NCBI GenBank assembly: GCA_037349105.1
Contig: JAYJMM010000004.1
Location: 5,235,001-5,299,000 of the forward strand
Direction of reading: 5' to 3'
DNA from: Limnomonas spitsbergensis
Taxonomy: Eukaryota; Chlorophyta; Chlorophyceae; Chlamydomonadales
DNA length: 64,000 nucleotides
Numbering within the stretch: the stretch's first letter is position 1; each line of letters opens with the position of its first letter. The notes beneath the pieces are model-generated. The model made no database searches, was not told where the DNA came from, and saw only the letters and a program-made list of their open reading frames with translations. The position numbers and the translations under genes were made by a program. Positions 1-11,500 of this stretch are shown here, one piece after another.

Positions 1-885
1 CACCGTAGGTGGATGAGGTGGTTCAGGTGGGATGGAAAGATAGGGTCGAGGGTTGCATGGTTACCTCTCAACCCTCCACCACCTCACCGTAGGTGGATGA
101 GGTGGTTTAGGTGGGATGGAAAGATAGGGTCGAGGGTTGCATGGTTACCTCTCAACCCTCCACCACCTCACCGTAGGTGGATGAGGTGGTTTAGGTGGGA
201 TGGAAAGATAGGGTCGAGGGTTGCATGGTTACCTCTCAACCCTCCACCACCTCACCGTAGGTGGATGAGGTGGTTCAGGTGGGATGGAAAGATAGGATTG
301 AGGGTTGCATGGTTACCTCTCAACCCTCCACCACCTCACCGTAGGTGGATGAGGTGGTTAGGGATGGAAGATAGGTGAGGGTTGCATGGTTACCTCTCAA
401 CCCTCCACCACCTCACCGTAGGTGGATGAGGTGGTTTAGGTGGGATGGAAAGATAGGATTGAGGGTTGCATGGTTACCTCTCAACCCTCCACCACCTCAC
501 CGTAGGTGGATGAGGTGGTTTAGGTGGGATGGAAAGATAGGGTCGAGGGTTGCATGGTTACCTCTCAACCCTCCACCACCTCACCGTAGGTGGATGAGGT
601 GGTTCAGGTGGGATGGAAAGATAGGATTGAGGGTTGCATGGTTACCTCTCAACCCTCCACCACCTCACCGTAGGTGGATGAGGTGGTTCAGGTGGGATGG
701 AAAGATAGGGTCGAGGGTTGCATGGTTACCTCTCAACCCTCCACCACCTCACCGTAGGTGGATGAGGTGGTTCAGGTGCGGTGGAAAGATAGGGTCGAGG
801 GTTGCATGGTTACCTCTCAACCCTCCACCACCTCACCGTAGGTGGATGAGGTGGTTTAGGTGGGATGGAAAGATAGGATTGAGTG
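1..885. repeat. 84-bp minisatellite, about 10.5 copies
   Basis: Units start at 13, 97, 181, 265, 349, 426, 510, 594, 678, 762 and 846. The period is 84 bp except for one 77-bp copy (349-425) with a 7-bp net deletion. Copies differ by a few substitutions, such as GGTTCAGG/GGTTTAGG and GGGTCGAG/GGATTGAG. Each unit contains two inverted repeats: GAGGGTTG with CAACCCTC, and CCACCTCA with TGAGGTGG. Because 84 is a multiple of 3, the plus strand stays open and would read a 28-residue repeat. I take that as a by-product, because the array lies just past a splice donor of the minus-strand kinase gene and so is intronic. Confidence 0.95.
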
Positions 886-932
886 CTGAATGCTCATCCA
901 TCTCACTCTCTTGGCTATGCTTATAACCCCAC

Positions 933-1724
933 CTGTTTGAAGGGTGTGGGTGGCAGCTTATCCAGCAACCGCATCAAGCTCTCCGTGTAGACAGGTGGGA
1001 GCATGTCTGTCTTGGTGGCAAGGATCTGTCCCAGTTTGAGGTAGAAGCCCTGCATGAGGAAGGAGGGGAAGGATTGCATGGATGCGATTGGGGGAATGGG
1101 ATCGCTGGCATCGGACCCAGCTTGAGGTACAAGACCAGGGTGGAGATTGGGGGGAGGGAGACATTTGAGGGATTGATGTGAATAATGTGATTGAGTGCGT
1201 AAGGCAGTGACCAGGCTTCTATACGATGGGGTAAATATGGATTCTCAATGTGCAGGGCACCTTCGTCCCATCCTGTGATGCCTGAGGCGGTCAAGCTCAT
1301 GCACCTCTTTACCCAGCTCGATGCGGGGTTGAGACTTTAGGGTTCATCCTTAAACATAATCATTTATGAATCCTCAACACGTTGGGGTGATCCAAAGTGA
1401 CTACCATGTCCCTTGTGGCAGCTTCTTCTTAGAAGCAGCCTAACTACCGTGTCTGCTGCCTTGATGAGTACGTCACACATCTTTCACGTCTGGTGTTGGA
1501 GAGTCCTGCCAGCTAGCCCCAAAGCATCAACTGAAAACTGACACAAATCAGTCGCCACCCTGACGTACCTTGAGGTCGCTCAAAACGTCAAAGATGTGTC
1601 CAGCAGCTTCCTCATGTTGGGCCCGCCACAGCGCCTCTGCCCGCTCCGGGCCAGTGCAGCGCTGAGCCCTGACAGGGAAAATACATTGGAAGAGAGGAAG
1701 CGAATACAGGCATCCCGGTATGTT

Positions 1725-1772
<48 letters not shown>

Positions 1773-2972
1773 TATTGTGCGCCTGTGCTTACTGCCGGAA
1801 CACTTGACCCTGAGAGAGAAGGACAGCAACAGCAGCAGCAGCAGCAGTGTGGAAAAAAAAACAGAAGCAGCAGAAGCAGCAAAACGTGCCTGAGCTCAAT
1901 CAGTCTGAAGGATGAGCAGGCAGCAGGCAATAACAGAGGGCCGGCAGCCACCACTTCAGCCATCATCTCGCACAGCACAAGCTCACGCAGCACTGCAACT
2001 CAACTGCTGGCAAGAGCTGCCGGCTGCCCGGTTTCAGCTGCAATATGCTTGGGTTCATGGTCAGTTAGTCACGTGCTTGAGGTCAAGAGTTTCAGGGGTT
2101 AGCCTGCAGACCTGCGTCCGGCTGAACCCTTGCCTGCCCACCTGACGTTTGTCACGAGGTAGGAGGAGAGGATCGGAACAAACCGCTGCCAGTACTGCAG
2201 CGATCGGTACATCCCTGGTAGCGTCCAAGGCAGTACAGCCCACACCGCCGCCAGGATTAGGAATGGGCCGGAGAAAGGCCGCAGCGGAAGCAGCAGCTTG
2301 ATCAGCGGCTGGGCGCGACGCGGCATCAGAGGTTGACCAAGAAGCTGACCCCTGCTGAAGATAGCTAAACCCCCCTTAGGGAGGCGGGGAGGCATGCCAG
2401 GGATCAAGGGACAGATCGGAATGTATCCGGCATATTGATGTCATGAACGACAGACGAGGGATTCTCAATTTAGCAGCTAAATTAAAGATGAGAAAGATTC
2501 AACAGAAAAGAATTTACGTATAATTTGATTTTGTCTGCCTGCCTCAGGCTGGAAGGAGACAAATAGCATGGAGGCTAATTCAAGGCACAGACGGTCAGAT
2601 GTTCAAAGCCAGGTATCCCAGGCAGGCAGCCCTTGGCAGCCCAGGCAGCCCTTTGGAGCTCACCATCACCCTCGTAGCCCGCGGCCAGAAGGCCAGAGAG
2701 AGGGACGCCGCCCCGAACCGGGCGACGCCCATCAGCGGACCTAGCAGGCGCCTCCGGAGCAAGCGGGCGCCCCGTACGGCAACGGGGAGCAGGGCCATGC
2801 AGGCGGGCCCTAACGCCCGGGGCAGGCGCTGCACACCGCCGCCGGATCCCGGAGCTCCAGCGGTGGTGCTCTGGGAGCCGGCGGCGGCAGCGGCCGGGCT
2901 GCTGTTGCTGCTGCTGCTGACAGCTGCACGGTCCGCTCCCGCCGCCGATCTGCTGCGTGGGTCAGGCATCAT
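933..2972 (-). CDS. ABC1/UbiB-family (ABC1K, ADCK-like) atypical kinase, 5' part only
   Basis: Four exons are visible on the minus strand, and the gene runs off the left edge. They are 2664-2972 (start ATG at 2972, low-complexity Ser/Ala/Gly-rich N-terminus, perhaps a transit peptide), 2142 to about 2344 (or 2308), 1569-1668 and 933-1049. The exons join in phase. The exon at 2142 ends with YWQRFVPILSSYL. The exon at 1569 reads ALWRAQHEEAAGHIFDVLSDLK. The exon at 933 reads GFYLKLGQILATKTDMLPP followed by LLDKLPPTPFKQ. The pattern W-x3-H-x2-A, then GFYLKxGQ-x-LAT-x3-DxLP, is the conserved N-terminal (KxGQ) region of ABC1/UbiB atypical kinases. Those proteins act in plastids or mitochondria on prenylquinone and lipid metabolism. 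The ATP-binding and catalytic exons lie outside the window, so activity and subfamily cannot be judged. Donor 932 (CAG|GTGGGG) leads directly into the 84-bp array. Confidence 0.75.
1725..1772. repeat. (ACA)n microsatellite
   Basis: About 16 uninterrupted ACA triplets lie in the kinase intron between 1669 and 2141. A short CAG run follows at 1827-1847. Confidence 0.95.
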
Positions 2973-4691
2973 GCTGGGCACCTGGCCGAGTTGGGGGGTG
3001 AGAAATGAAGGGGGTGAGATACTGAGATTAATTGCAGAAATGGTGGAGGGTGGAGGGTGGGAGGGTCAAAAGCTAAATAAATTAAGACAGGCAATTGCAC
3101 ACAATTGAGTACACCCCCTATGGCAATATGTGTTTCTCCTTCTGGTTCCAAGGGCTGCGGATCATAGTCCGTGCTCTATCCTGTGAATAATTAACCAGCT
3201 CTGTTATGCTGAGGCAAATCCTGCGTAGCAGTTCTGAAGCCTTAGCGGCCATCCCTCGCACGCTAAGTGTGTTTCCACCGACCCCGCATGTGCATAAGAT
3301 GAATGGCAAAGGCATGGCGGGCGGATATTCATCTCAGGTAAGAGCAGATGGGGATGCAGCCAGGCAGCCATCCCCCCCCCCACACCTGATGGAGGCGCCT
3401 GAGGCCTCTTAGGCGCCGCCGCTGCTGTAGCAGGAACTCTAGCTGGATGACACCTGGACCACCTTGATCTTCAAGGGCTCCCCCCTTATCATTGTGAAGC
3501 ATGGTTAATTGGATTTTAGTTAGAATGAACTCCCTTTCAAGGGCGCTGTCGAAGGATGGAGTCTAGCTAGACGACACCTGGACCACCTTGATCCCGAAAG
3601 CGATGCTAGCACCAGTAATTGAAAATCAATTGAAGTTGATTCCCTTACGAGGAAGCTGTTGGAGCCTACTAGGAGGACTGGAAGCGCCTGGAAGGTTCCA
3701 TCCAGACAGGATGGATTTCCCAGATGTTTTAAATAATACACCCCTGATAGACACACCCTGAAAGAGGGGAATAAGGCCATAGGTCATCTTGCTGATCATG
3801 CCCTATATTTTTTAATACACGCAATGCGTTACTGTGGGTGCTTCACATACTTGTAGATCCCCATCCTCAGTGTGGATTCATTTACCGTATGTCACTCCCC
3901 ACATTCTGCATAGACAAGGTTTCGGAGGCACGGCAGAGGTGGGTGTTGTGCGACGTTGCGTGGCTGTGCTCCAAGGGTGTGGTGAACAAGCATGCAGTGT
4001 TCATTGGTAGGCCCGATGATGCAATGCTAGGGGGCCTGCCACTATCATGCACGGGGAGGAGACAGGCGTACATGGCAGACGGGCAGTGGGTACGTGCGCC
4101 ACCTGGCTGGTGCAGCACTCATGGGGTCTAGCTCCAAATGAAGCGTTTCATAATATGATTCAGCTATGGCTGATGTGCTTTTTATCCCAGGGCAAACATC
4201 GCCATTGGTCAAACTGTTGTCGAATGCGCACCTCGGTCTCCTCAGCGTTTAGTGGCGTAGATGATGTGACCATCTGAGTCATGGCGCCTACCGCATTCAA
4301 TGTGCTAATATGTGCAGATGTAGATACGGATGGTGATCTCTACAGAAGCATGCGCACAGGACTGATGCACGAGAGAGTGTGTACGTGTCGATGCCTTACA
4401 ACGCAATATTGTACGGTGATGGAGCTTCGAGGCCGGGAGACCTGTATGCGCTCATTGTTACCAGAATTGATATGAATTCATGATCTTTCGTCTTAGAGCT
4501 GATTGGGTTCAGTAAGTCAGTTACCACCCACATTTCCACATGTTCGCAAAACTCGAAGTGTGGGGACCACCGTGGGGACAGAAGAAAAGTTCGTCCGCAT
4601 CGTTTTCGATTCAAAAGGCGAGCAGCTACGGCTAGAATACGAAGAACGTGCATGCAAGTGAATCACCACACGCACCCGTCAAATATTCGTG
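2973..4691. other. Intergenic region between divergent ABC1K and Psf3 genes
   Basis: No supported coding region. Several short open frames (3206-3412, 3838-4131, 4281-4475) have no recognisable domain or splice structure. The region must hold the promoters of both flanking genes because they diverge. It contains a diverged local duplication (3434-3662). Confidence 0.6.
3434..3662. repeat. Diverged tandem duplication, about 124 bp apart
   Basis: The segment TCTAGCTGGATGACACCTGG, continuing to CACCTTGATC, near 3437-3468 recurs with two substitutions near 3561-3592. Flanking similarity continues around the GAACTCCCTT / GATTCCCTT motifs. It looks like an old tandem duplication of noncoding sequence. 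Confidence 0.6.
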
Positions 4692-6584
4692 ATGCTGAAC
4701 GTCATGAACCCAAACGAGCTGTTTGCTGAGGAGTGCTTGGTCCAAGGTACTTTTCGATTCGGTGCTCTAGGCGTTGCCAAGGGACTCGACCCAGGCAGCA
4801 CAAAGGTCGATCTAGCCCCCGAAGCGCGTGTTAGCCTCCCCATGTGGCTCATCCCTGACCTCTACAAGAGGAACATGGTCAGCTTTGAGATGCCCGAGGT
4901 CTACAACGATAGGTACGTCTGGAGAGATCTCCAAAGCTTTGACAGTGATCCCTGGGAGGTTGGGCATCGAAGCCAGTAGAAAAACAGCGAGGGCCTGAGA
5001 CACGTCCTTCACCTGCGTGCTGAAGGTTTAGCAGCTCATTAGTCATGCAGCATGGCACTCAGGGCAGGCCTCACAAAACACTCGTTTTCCCCAGTCGCTC
5101 AGTCCCCAAGGGAAGGCAAAGGAGCTTTTTTCTTTCTCTCCCCAACACAGTTGCAACAGCTGGAATGAATCACCTCTGTAATCCTGCCCATGCCCTGTCT
5201 CAGGTTCCGACGGAAGTTAAACGCTGGCGCTGAGGTCCTCAGCTTAAGGAACAAGGCTCCCTACTTTTATGAAGTTGGAATCAAGTGCGTGGTGCCAAGT
5301 TTCATAATGCCTGGGAGTCCTTAGTGTTGGCTTTTCTCTTTGCTCTGACCAGTTATACTCGGCATTTCTCTCTTGAGCTGGATCCTTTCATGTGAGACCT
5401 GACCTAAAACCCTAGGCGAGGGGAAACTAGAGAGTGACACATTCTTATTGATTTGAATTTTGGACCCTACCCTCTCCAAAACAGGGGTAACAGTATGTTG
5501 CAGGACGTGGAGCTGTCTGGGTTCCTGTCAAGAACTTTCAGGCAGCGGTACGAGGACCTCATTTCCAAGGTGAGGTTCAAGAAGTAAAGATTTCTTTGTA
5601 AGGCATACTAAACTGTGACTATGCACAGCTGTTGTGGGACTTATAGGAGTATGGATATGCTGCCGGTAGTGTCCAATCAGGCGAAGAGGAGGGCAAATGT
5701 GCTCTCGTAAGCACCCATCCACCCGCTGTGGCAAAGACTGCTACAAGCAGGGTAGTGTCTGTCCAATTTGATTATATGAGAGTGCCAGGGTGGATAAGTG
5801 GATGTGCTCTCGGCAGCACCCGCTGCATGGGCATTGCTTGCAGCAAGATAGTATCAGTCCTCAAGCAACCGCTGTGTTTCCGACCGTGCATCGTGCCTCG
5901 AGGACAGTAACGCGATGTCACTGTTCCCAAGAAATCAACAGCAGATTCAGGGTCGAATTCTGTAGCGTCACAAATACCTGTATTGAATTTTGAAAACCAT
6001 TGCTGTTCGCAAGCATGTGGACTTTTTTGTGCAGGGTCTGAACACCATGACCGGTGAGGAGGTACTAGAGCTGCTCTGTAAGCTTTCCACTGAGGAGCAG
6101 CAGCTGTTTGAGGGGGGCCGGGCGTCCATTGTCACGACAGAGCGATGGATGCATCATGACCTCACGGATTACCAGGTGGGCTTGAGGGCCATGAGGGAGA
6201 GGACAGCGCTCGGAGCTAGTTGGTGTCTGAGAGGGAGAGGGTGCGGTGATGCTGGTTTCGCCTGTTGATGGGTTTGGGGGTGTTCAAGGTACTGTGTTTA
6301 CTCCAGTGCGCACCAGATCACCTTTGGGGGACCGCTGGGTAGCCACCACTGGGCCAATTGAGATCTAACTTGGGACCCGCCTACGGCCAGCGTGGACCGA
6401 GCAGCAGGGCTTGGTACCCAGGCCTCCCAGGCTGTAAGCCATGATGTAGCCGAATTGTATCTGAAGCACACACAAACAAACAGTGCTGGTAACCATGACA
6501 CAGGTCAAGGATGAGCGAAAGAAGCGGCCTGCAGCAGACGCATCCACAGCTGGAAAAGAAAACGCGAAACAAGCCAGGCAGTGA
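4692..6584 (+). CDS. PSF3: DNA replication complex GINS subunit Psf3
   Basis: Five exons: 4692-4912, 5204-5284, 5494-5569, 6035-6175 and 6504-6584. They total 600 nt, 199 aa plus TGA, close to the usual Psf3 length of roughly 190-220. The N-terminus MNPNELFAEE, then LVQGTF, resembles the D-D-I-x-A-E-E start of plant Psf3. PEARVSLPMWLIPDLYKRN matches the family pattern xVxLPxWLxxxL. APYFYEVG corresponds to the (C)PxFYEFG block. FLSRTFRQRYEDLISK and STEEQQLFEGGRASI form the C-terminal helical core. Psf3 assembles with Sld5, Psf1 and Psf2 into GINS, part of the CMG replicative helicase in the nucleus. All introns are GT-AG. Exon 3 uses the acceptor AACAG|TATG; the later GCAG would break the frame. 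The tail (residues about 174-199) is basic and low-complexity. It converges with the PP2A gene downstream. Confidence 0.9.
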
Positions 6585-6617
6585 ATTTGGCAGCCTGAGA
6601 CAACGGGTCTGTGGAGG

Positions 6618-6622
6618 TGTAA
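6618..6622 (+). terminator. TGTAA poly(A) signal candidate for Psf3
   Basis: TGTAA lies 33 nt past the Psf3 stop. TGTAA is the characteristic polyadenylation signal of chlorophycean algae. The spacing is short, so a later signal may be used. Confidence 0.35.
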
Positions 6623-6860
6623 AACAGGGTTTCACAGGTTTGTTTGAATTATATGCACTGTTCTAAACAGGTTTGCATGAATCGAGGGATGCAAAGCAAT
6701 GGCAAGTCCGGAATAAGGCTGAGGGGCGGGGGTTGTTGTGGTCTGTCTTGACTGACATGAACAACCATAATGTACTAGATGTCAGCTTTGATGCAAGTGC
6801 ATTCTGTGCGGCATGCTGGTTTTTTTATGTGCAGTACAACCATGTCTTGCATCCATACCC

Positions 6861-7070
6861 AGAGGTTGAAGGATCGAAACCGCCACACAATCTTCTCTCT
6901 CCCCCCGACTAGAGCGCCGGGTTCCGTGTTCCTGCCCCCTCATTTAGGAGGATGACATGGCTTCACCCTGGCCCAGGCTGTGCATGGTAGCTGGAATTGA
7001 GCCCAGTCATTCCCTACCAGGCCCATGAGGCCGAGCGTTCAACAGGGCCCAGCGGGTTTGCACTGTTCTT
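6861..7070 (+). repeat. Dispersed repeat family 1, copy A (SINE-like)
   Basis: Shares long blocks with 31228-31489 and with the reverse strand of 63840-64000. Shared landmarks in order are GGATCGAA(A/C)CCGCCACA, CGCCGGGTTCC(G/A)TGTTCCTG, GCATGGTAGCTGGAATTGAG and CAGGGCCCAGCGGGT. The block around GGATCGAAACC looks like a degenerate tRNA B box (GGTTCGANNCC), which suggests a SINE. No A box or poly(A) tail is evident. Confidence 0.8.
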
Positions 7071-8401
7071 AACCATGTCTTCCTTCATGTTTTGGTAAGC
7101 GATATGGCTGCCCCGTTTTTGATACTTGCCTTAGGTTAGTTTTGCTGCAATTCGGAACGTCGTTTGTTTTTTTGTAGGCAGGGAGACACCTTGACATCAC
7201 CATGCAGGCCACATTTATGCTCATGTGACGGGCTTGCTGGCAGTTCATCCTGTCGCGATGGTATGCAACATGCGTGCTCTGAAATCTTCCATGAACGGAT
7301 CCATAGCCAGGGTGGCGCCTGCAGTGTTGGGCGGCTGCGCAAATTTCCCTTGACTGTCTTATGCAGGTTGATGAGCTGATCCCAGCTCCAGCAAGGCACC
7401 TAGCAATTCACTGCACCAATTGCACTCTCAACCAAATATGGCGTTTACCATTTTAAGGAGCGACAGATGACCTTTCAAAATGTCAGATACGGGCGCCATT
7501 CGGCCAACTCAACCAGCCATTGTCTTACGAGCAAAAGCCAGGTCCACCGAATAACACACAAAGCCAGGTCCGCCGAATAACACAAAATATCACAAGAAAA
7601 CAACATTCGAGTATTGGAGGATCCTGCCAGATGATCCTTGAATATTTCGACAGCGTCCAATTCTCCAACTGCTGTTCAAAATGATCCAGTAATCCATTTG
7701 CGGCTCACACTTACTAGACTTCAAAAAAAGCAGACAATCCAGCAAATTCTGTCGAAGTATTGAAAATGTTAAGTTTGAGGGGTTCCTGAATTTGTGCAGG
7801 TCGTATGTGTTGCTGGTAACAGAATCTGTGCTCATGCACACTCGGAAAACCATGTGTCGGCAAAGCAAATAAAGAATCAAGTAGAACAGCCCAACACGTC
7901 TGCTAAAAAGCTGCCGAAGGTCTAATTTGCTTCGAAATATCGAGCGCTACAATTGAAAGTCAAAAGGAAGGAGAATTTGCAGTAGCTAAAAAGATAACAT
8001 ACCAGATAAAAATCAGTGTTTCATGCTGGGGTTTCCTGACAGGTTCGCAAAAACAAGGAGCCACCGAGCTCTTCCAATAAATGTGAAGGAAAAGGCGCGG
8101 CATGCATGTCAAATTGAGGGCACGGCATTGTCAGCAAGTACATAGAAATGGAAACAATTGAATAATAAGCGACCACCAATATCAAAATGCCACACCCATC
8201 ATCAGATGCCTGACAAATATATTGGCAGTCCACCTCTAGATCCAAGAATAGCTGGCAGTCTGAACCTGACTGTATTGAGACCCGTGACCCCCTGGCTGTT
8301 GAAGTGGACACCTTCAACCAGCCCAGCACACGCCAGAATAGCTATCAGCCTGGCCCTGGCGGTCAAAATCCCTGCTAGGCCCTATTTGCTCGATTTGAGA
8401 C

Positions 8402-8406
8402 TTACA
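8402..8406 (-). terminator. TGTAA poly(A) signal for PP2A B''
   Basis: TTACA on the plus strand is TGTAA in the sense of the gene, about 105 nt past its stop codon, a typical 3' UTR length. Confidence 0.5.
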
Positions 8407-8510
8407 GCCACAGTGCGCGCTGTCCTTCTTCACAAGGCCCCATTCAGCAAAGCCGCCGCAACGTCCAGGTCTTCCTTCCCAGCCTGAATGGACAGTTGGA
8501 CACACCTCTC

Positions 8511-11500
8511 TTAGGCTTGAGGCCCTGCCTCATCATCCTGACCCCAACTGCCCTCCTGCGCATCGATGACTACCACCTCCTGATGGTCATCTTCACTTGC
8601 CAGCCTGTCCAGTTTGAAATGGGTTTGAAATGTCGGCCATGTTGATGGCCCGACTGGGAAGCAGAGCACGAGTGTCGATGAATGAAGACGCCCCACAAGG
8701 GTTACCTACAATCTTGATGTTTCGTAACTAAAAAACCGCAAGGCAAAGTCCCATTTTCGTGCCAACATAGAACACCTCATACATCCAAAATGTTGTCAAT
8801 TACACGAGGCCCAAGCAGAATTTCTCACCTGTAATACTCGATTTTTGCAAACTTGTCCCATTCAGTCAGGCCTGCAAACTCCCCAGCCTCTGCGCGGGCT
8901 GCGAAAGGGTCGCGGTTCTCGAACTTGAGGAACTTGTCGAGGTTGAACAGCGCATTGAACAGGACCCCGGATCGAGGCTTCTTGCCCTTCAGATCCCTGG
9001 GTTGACAGCAGTGCATTTGATCATTTCAAATCCCCAGCAATGACATCATTTCCTGCTAGGCAACATTGACATCCAGCAACACAGGACAAACAGCAAGCTG
9101 ATGGACAACAAACAGGACGCAATGCCCTGGACTATCCTTTCTTTTGCATAGTAGGAATATATTGAACATTAACAACCCTTAATAGAGACCTTACGCACTT
9201 TATAGAGACCTTGCGCACCAACAGGGTTTCAGAACCAGATCTCATGGTTCATGGCAAACTGCAGAGCATCCTGACGCTAGACGTCCTCAATCAATTTCAA
9301 CTCCAGTCACCTGAGCGTGTAGGATCCCTCGACCTCGGGGTGTAGCATGTCGTGGAGCTGGCAAACCACGTCTTCAAACTGCACAGCCTCTACAGGAATA
9401 CAGGATGCGGGGGATTCAAATCGCAGGCCTCAAGGCTAGTGGTCCCAATGGGCGGATTGACATGCTTAGTGCCCAATGGAAGGATAGGCATGATTAGTGC
9501 AGGGCTCTGGCTTCATGGGGTGAACACAGGCAATAAGTTACAAACTGTGAACTTGCTGTTTTGGCAGACAAAGGTTTTTAATGCAAGCTTGACTGGGGGA
9601 TGTTTTTCACATGCAAATGATCTTTTCCAGTCGTTACGTTATTCAGCCCTAAAGCATGCATTTCTGGCAAGGTGCTTTATGCATGATCGATATTGAACGT
9701 TGACTGGTTTCAGACTCAAAACCATTACTAAGATTTCTAATTGACTTTCAGCTGGTACACCGTCAGCTATTCAATATGGCTCGCTGGCACCTTATTCAAG
9801 CTCAATAGGTGGGGTTACTGGGGTGCCTGGTTGGTACCTGCGTTGGGCAGATTCTGCATTCGCTTGAGCTGTTCCTCGTAGAAGTACCACATGTCCAGCG
9901 GCCGGATGCACCCATCGGAGTCCAGATCTGCACACCTAAATGATGAGGGGAAAGCAATTTTGATGGAATATCGGTTTACAGCAGCAATCGAGGATAGGAA
10001 TCTCAGTCAGCCAAGGGCCTGGATACCAAAGTTGAGTAATCGGGATACGACGCAGAGAAATGGGCGTCCCTCAGGCAGGGGACGAAATCAGGGGGGGAGG
10101 CTGGGTTTGTGGGATGAGACAATGGTTCGACGAACAGGTTTTATCGACACAGCTGAACATGGTGCGAATCAAACATCAGCCAAACCAAATAATCACACGC
10201 AGCCATAACATTGGTAACAGGAAGGCAGATACCCTCCACAATTTCTCTCCTGACCTGAACCAGTACTCCAGAGCTGTGTCGCTAGTCTTGTCCTCTTCGC
10301 TCAAGATGAACCATGTGAAGTCCTCGTAGGACATCTTGCCCTCCTGTTTGCTGGAAAAGCGTCGAGGCACCTGAGCAACATGACCACATTAAAAAAATAT
10401 ATATATATATATATATATATATGGATCACAGATTGCTGCCTTGTATAGATAAAACATACTGATGGTCATATATCAGGTACTGCAGCATGCCCAGCCTGCA
10501 CACCTGGTCAAATATCCGGTCGATGATCTGGTAAGAGAGCGCACACTGCCCATAGTGCGCCAGGTCATTGCGGTCAATGAGGAAGTCGTGGTCCGTATCG
10601 AGCTCCCAGAACTTGCAGTAGATTACGTAGAAGTGCTCATAGCTGAAGTACTTCAGGACCTGGGCAGTGAAGGGATGCATCACGATAGACTGTCACGGAG
10701 GCATTACTAGACGGGCACAGAACATACGGCAACTGGCAGGTTTGATGGCAAATTAGTTACGGAGGTATATTCTAAGGATGAAAAGCATGGATCAACACGT
10801 ATCACATATGCACGTTGATCAACATGGGAGAACTCGAGGTACGCAGGCTCCAATAATTCAGCCTTATGAAAAGCTCATCCCAAACCTTAAAAAAGTCCAG
10901 ACATAGGCGCGGCTCAAAAGAACCAAGAGTCAGAGATTATGAAGCAGAGCAGTCACACTGTCAACAGGTGCCTATATCCAACATCGCATCATGCATTTCT
11001 GCCTCGCCGCTCCCATCCTGCGGTTCTATTATCCACAAGGTTCCTGTCGACCTGCCTTGTTGATGTCATCCTCCTGGTCCAGCTGCTCCAGCGCATCCAT
11101 CAGGTCTGATTTCCGCAGCTCCCTAAGCGACAGCCTGCCGGTACCACTCCTGGACAAATGAATGCGAGGGGCCAGGTTTCACAAGGCTGCACAGGATATC
11201 GTGCACAGGTCAAGTACCTGGGGTAACAAACGAGCAGAATGCAGGGTACCTTTCAGGAGCTTAAACACACCGAGGTGAGTATGGGCCTCGGGGAGCAGCA
11301 ACACTTGGAATAAATGCCACATCCGTGACTGGATGACCACAAGCACCCAGCATCTGGCAAGTTTCATGGTGCAACAGCCTCCTTGCACATCATCTAGACT
11401 TCAAGCAATGCAGATCCAGGGTTACAATTAGCTCTCAAGATCTGACCACTTGCCTGTTCAAGCTGTAGAATATCCGGTAGACGACCGTTTCAGCGTACTT

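Larger units (their letters stand above)
6585..8510. other. Region between convergent Psf3 and PP2A B'' genes
   Basis: No coding region recognised. It holds the 3' UTRs of both genes and one copy of a dispersed repeat (6861-7070). A small direct duplication near 7530-7580 repeats AAAGCCAGGTCC(A/G)CCGAATAACAC. Confidence 0.6.
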
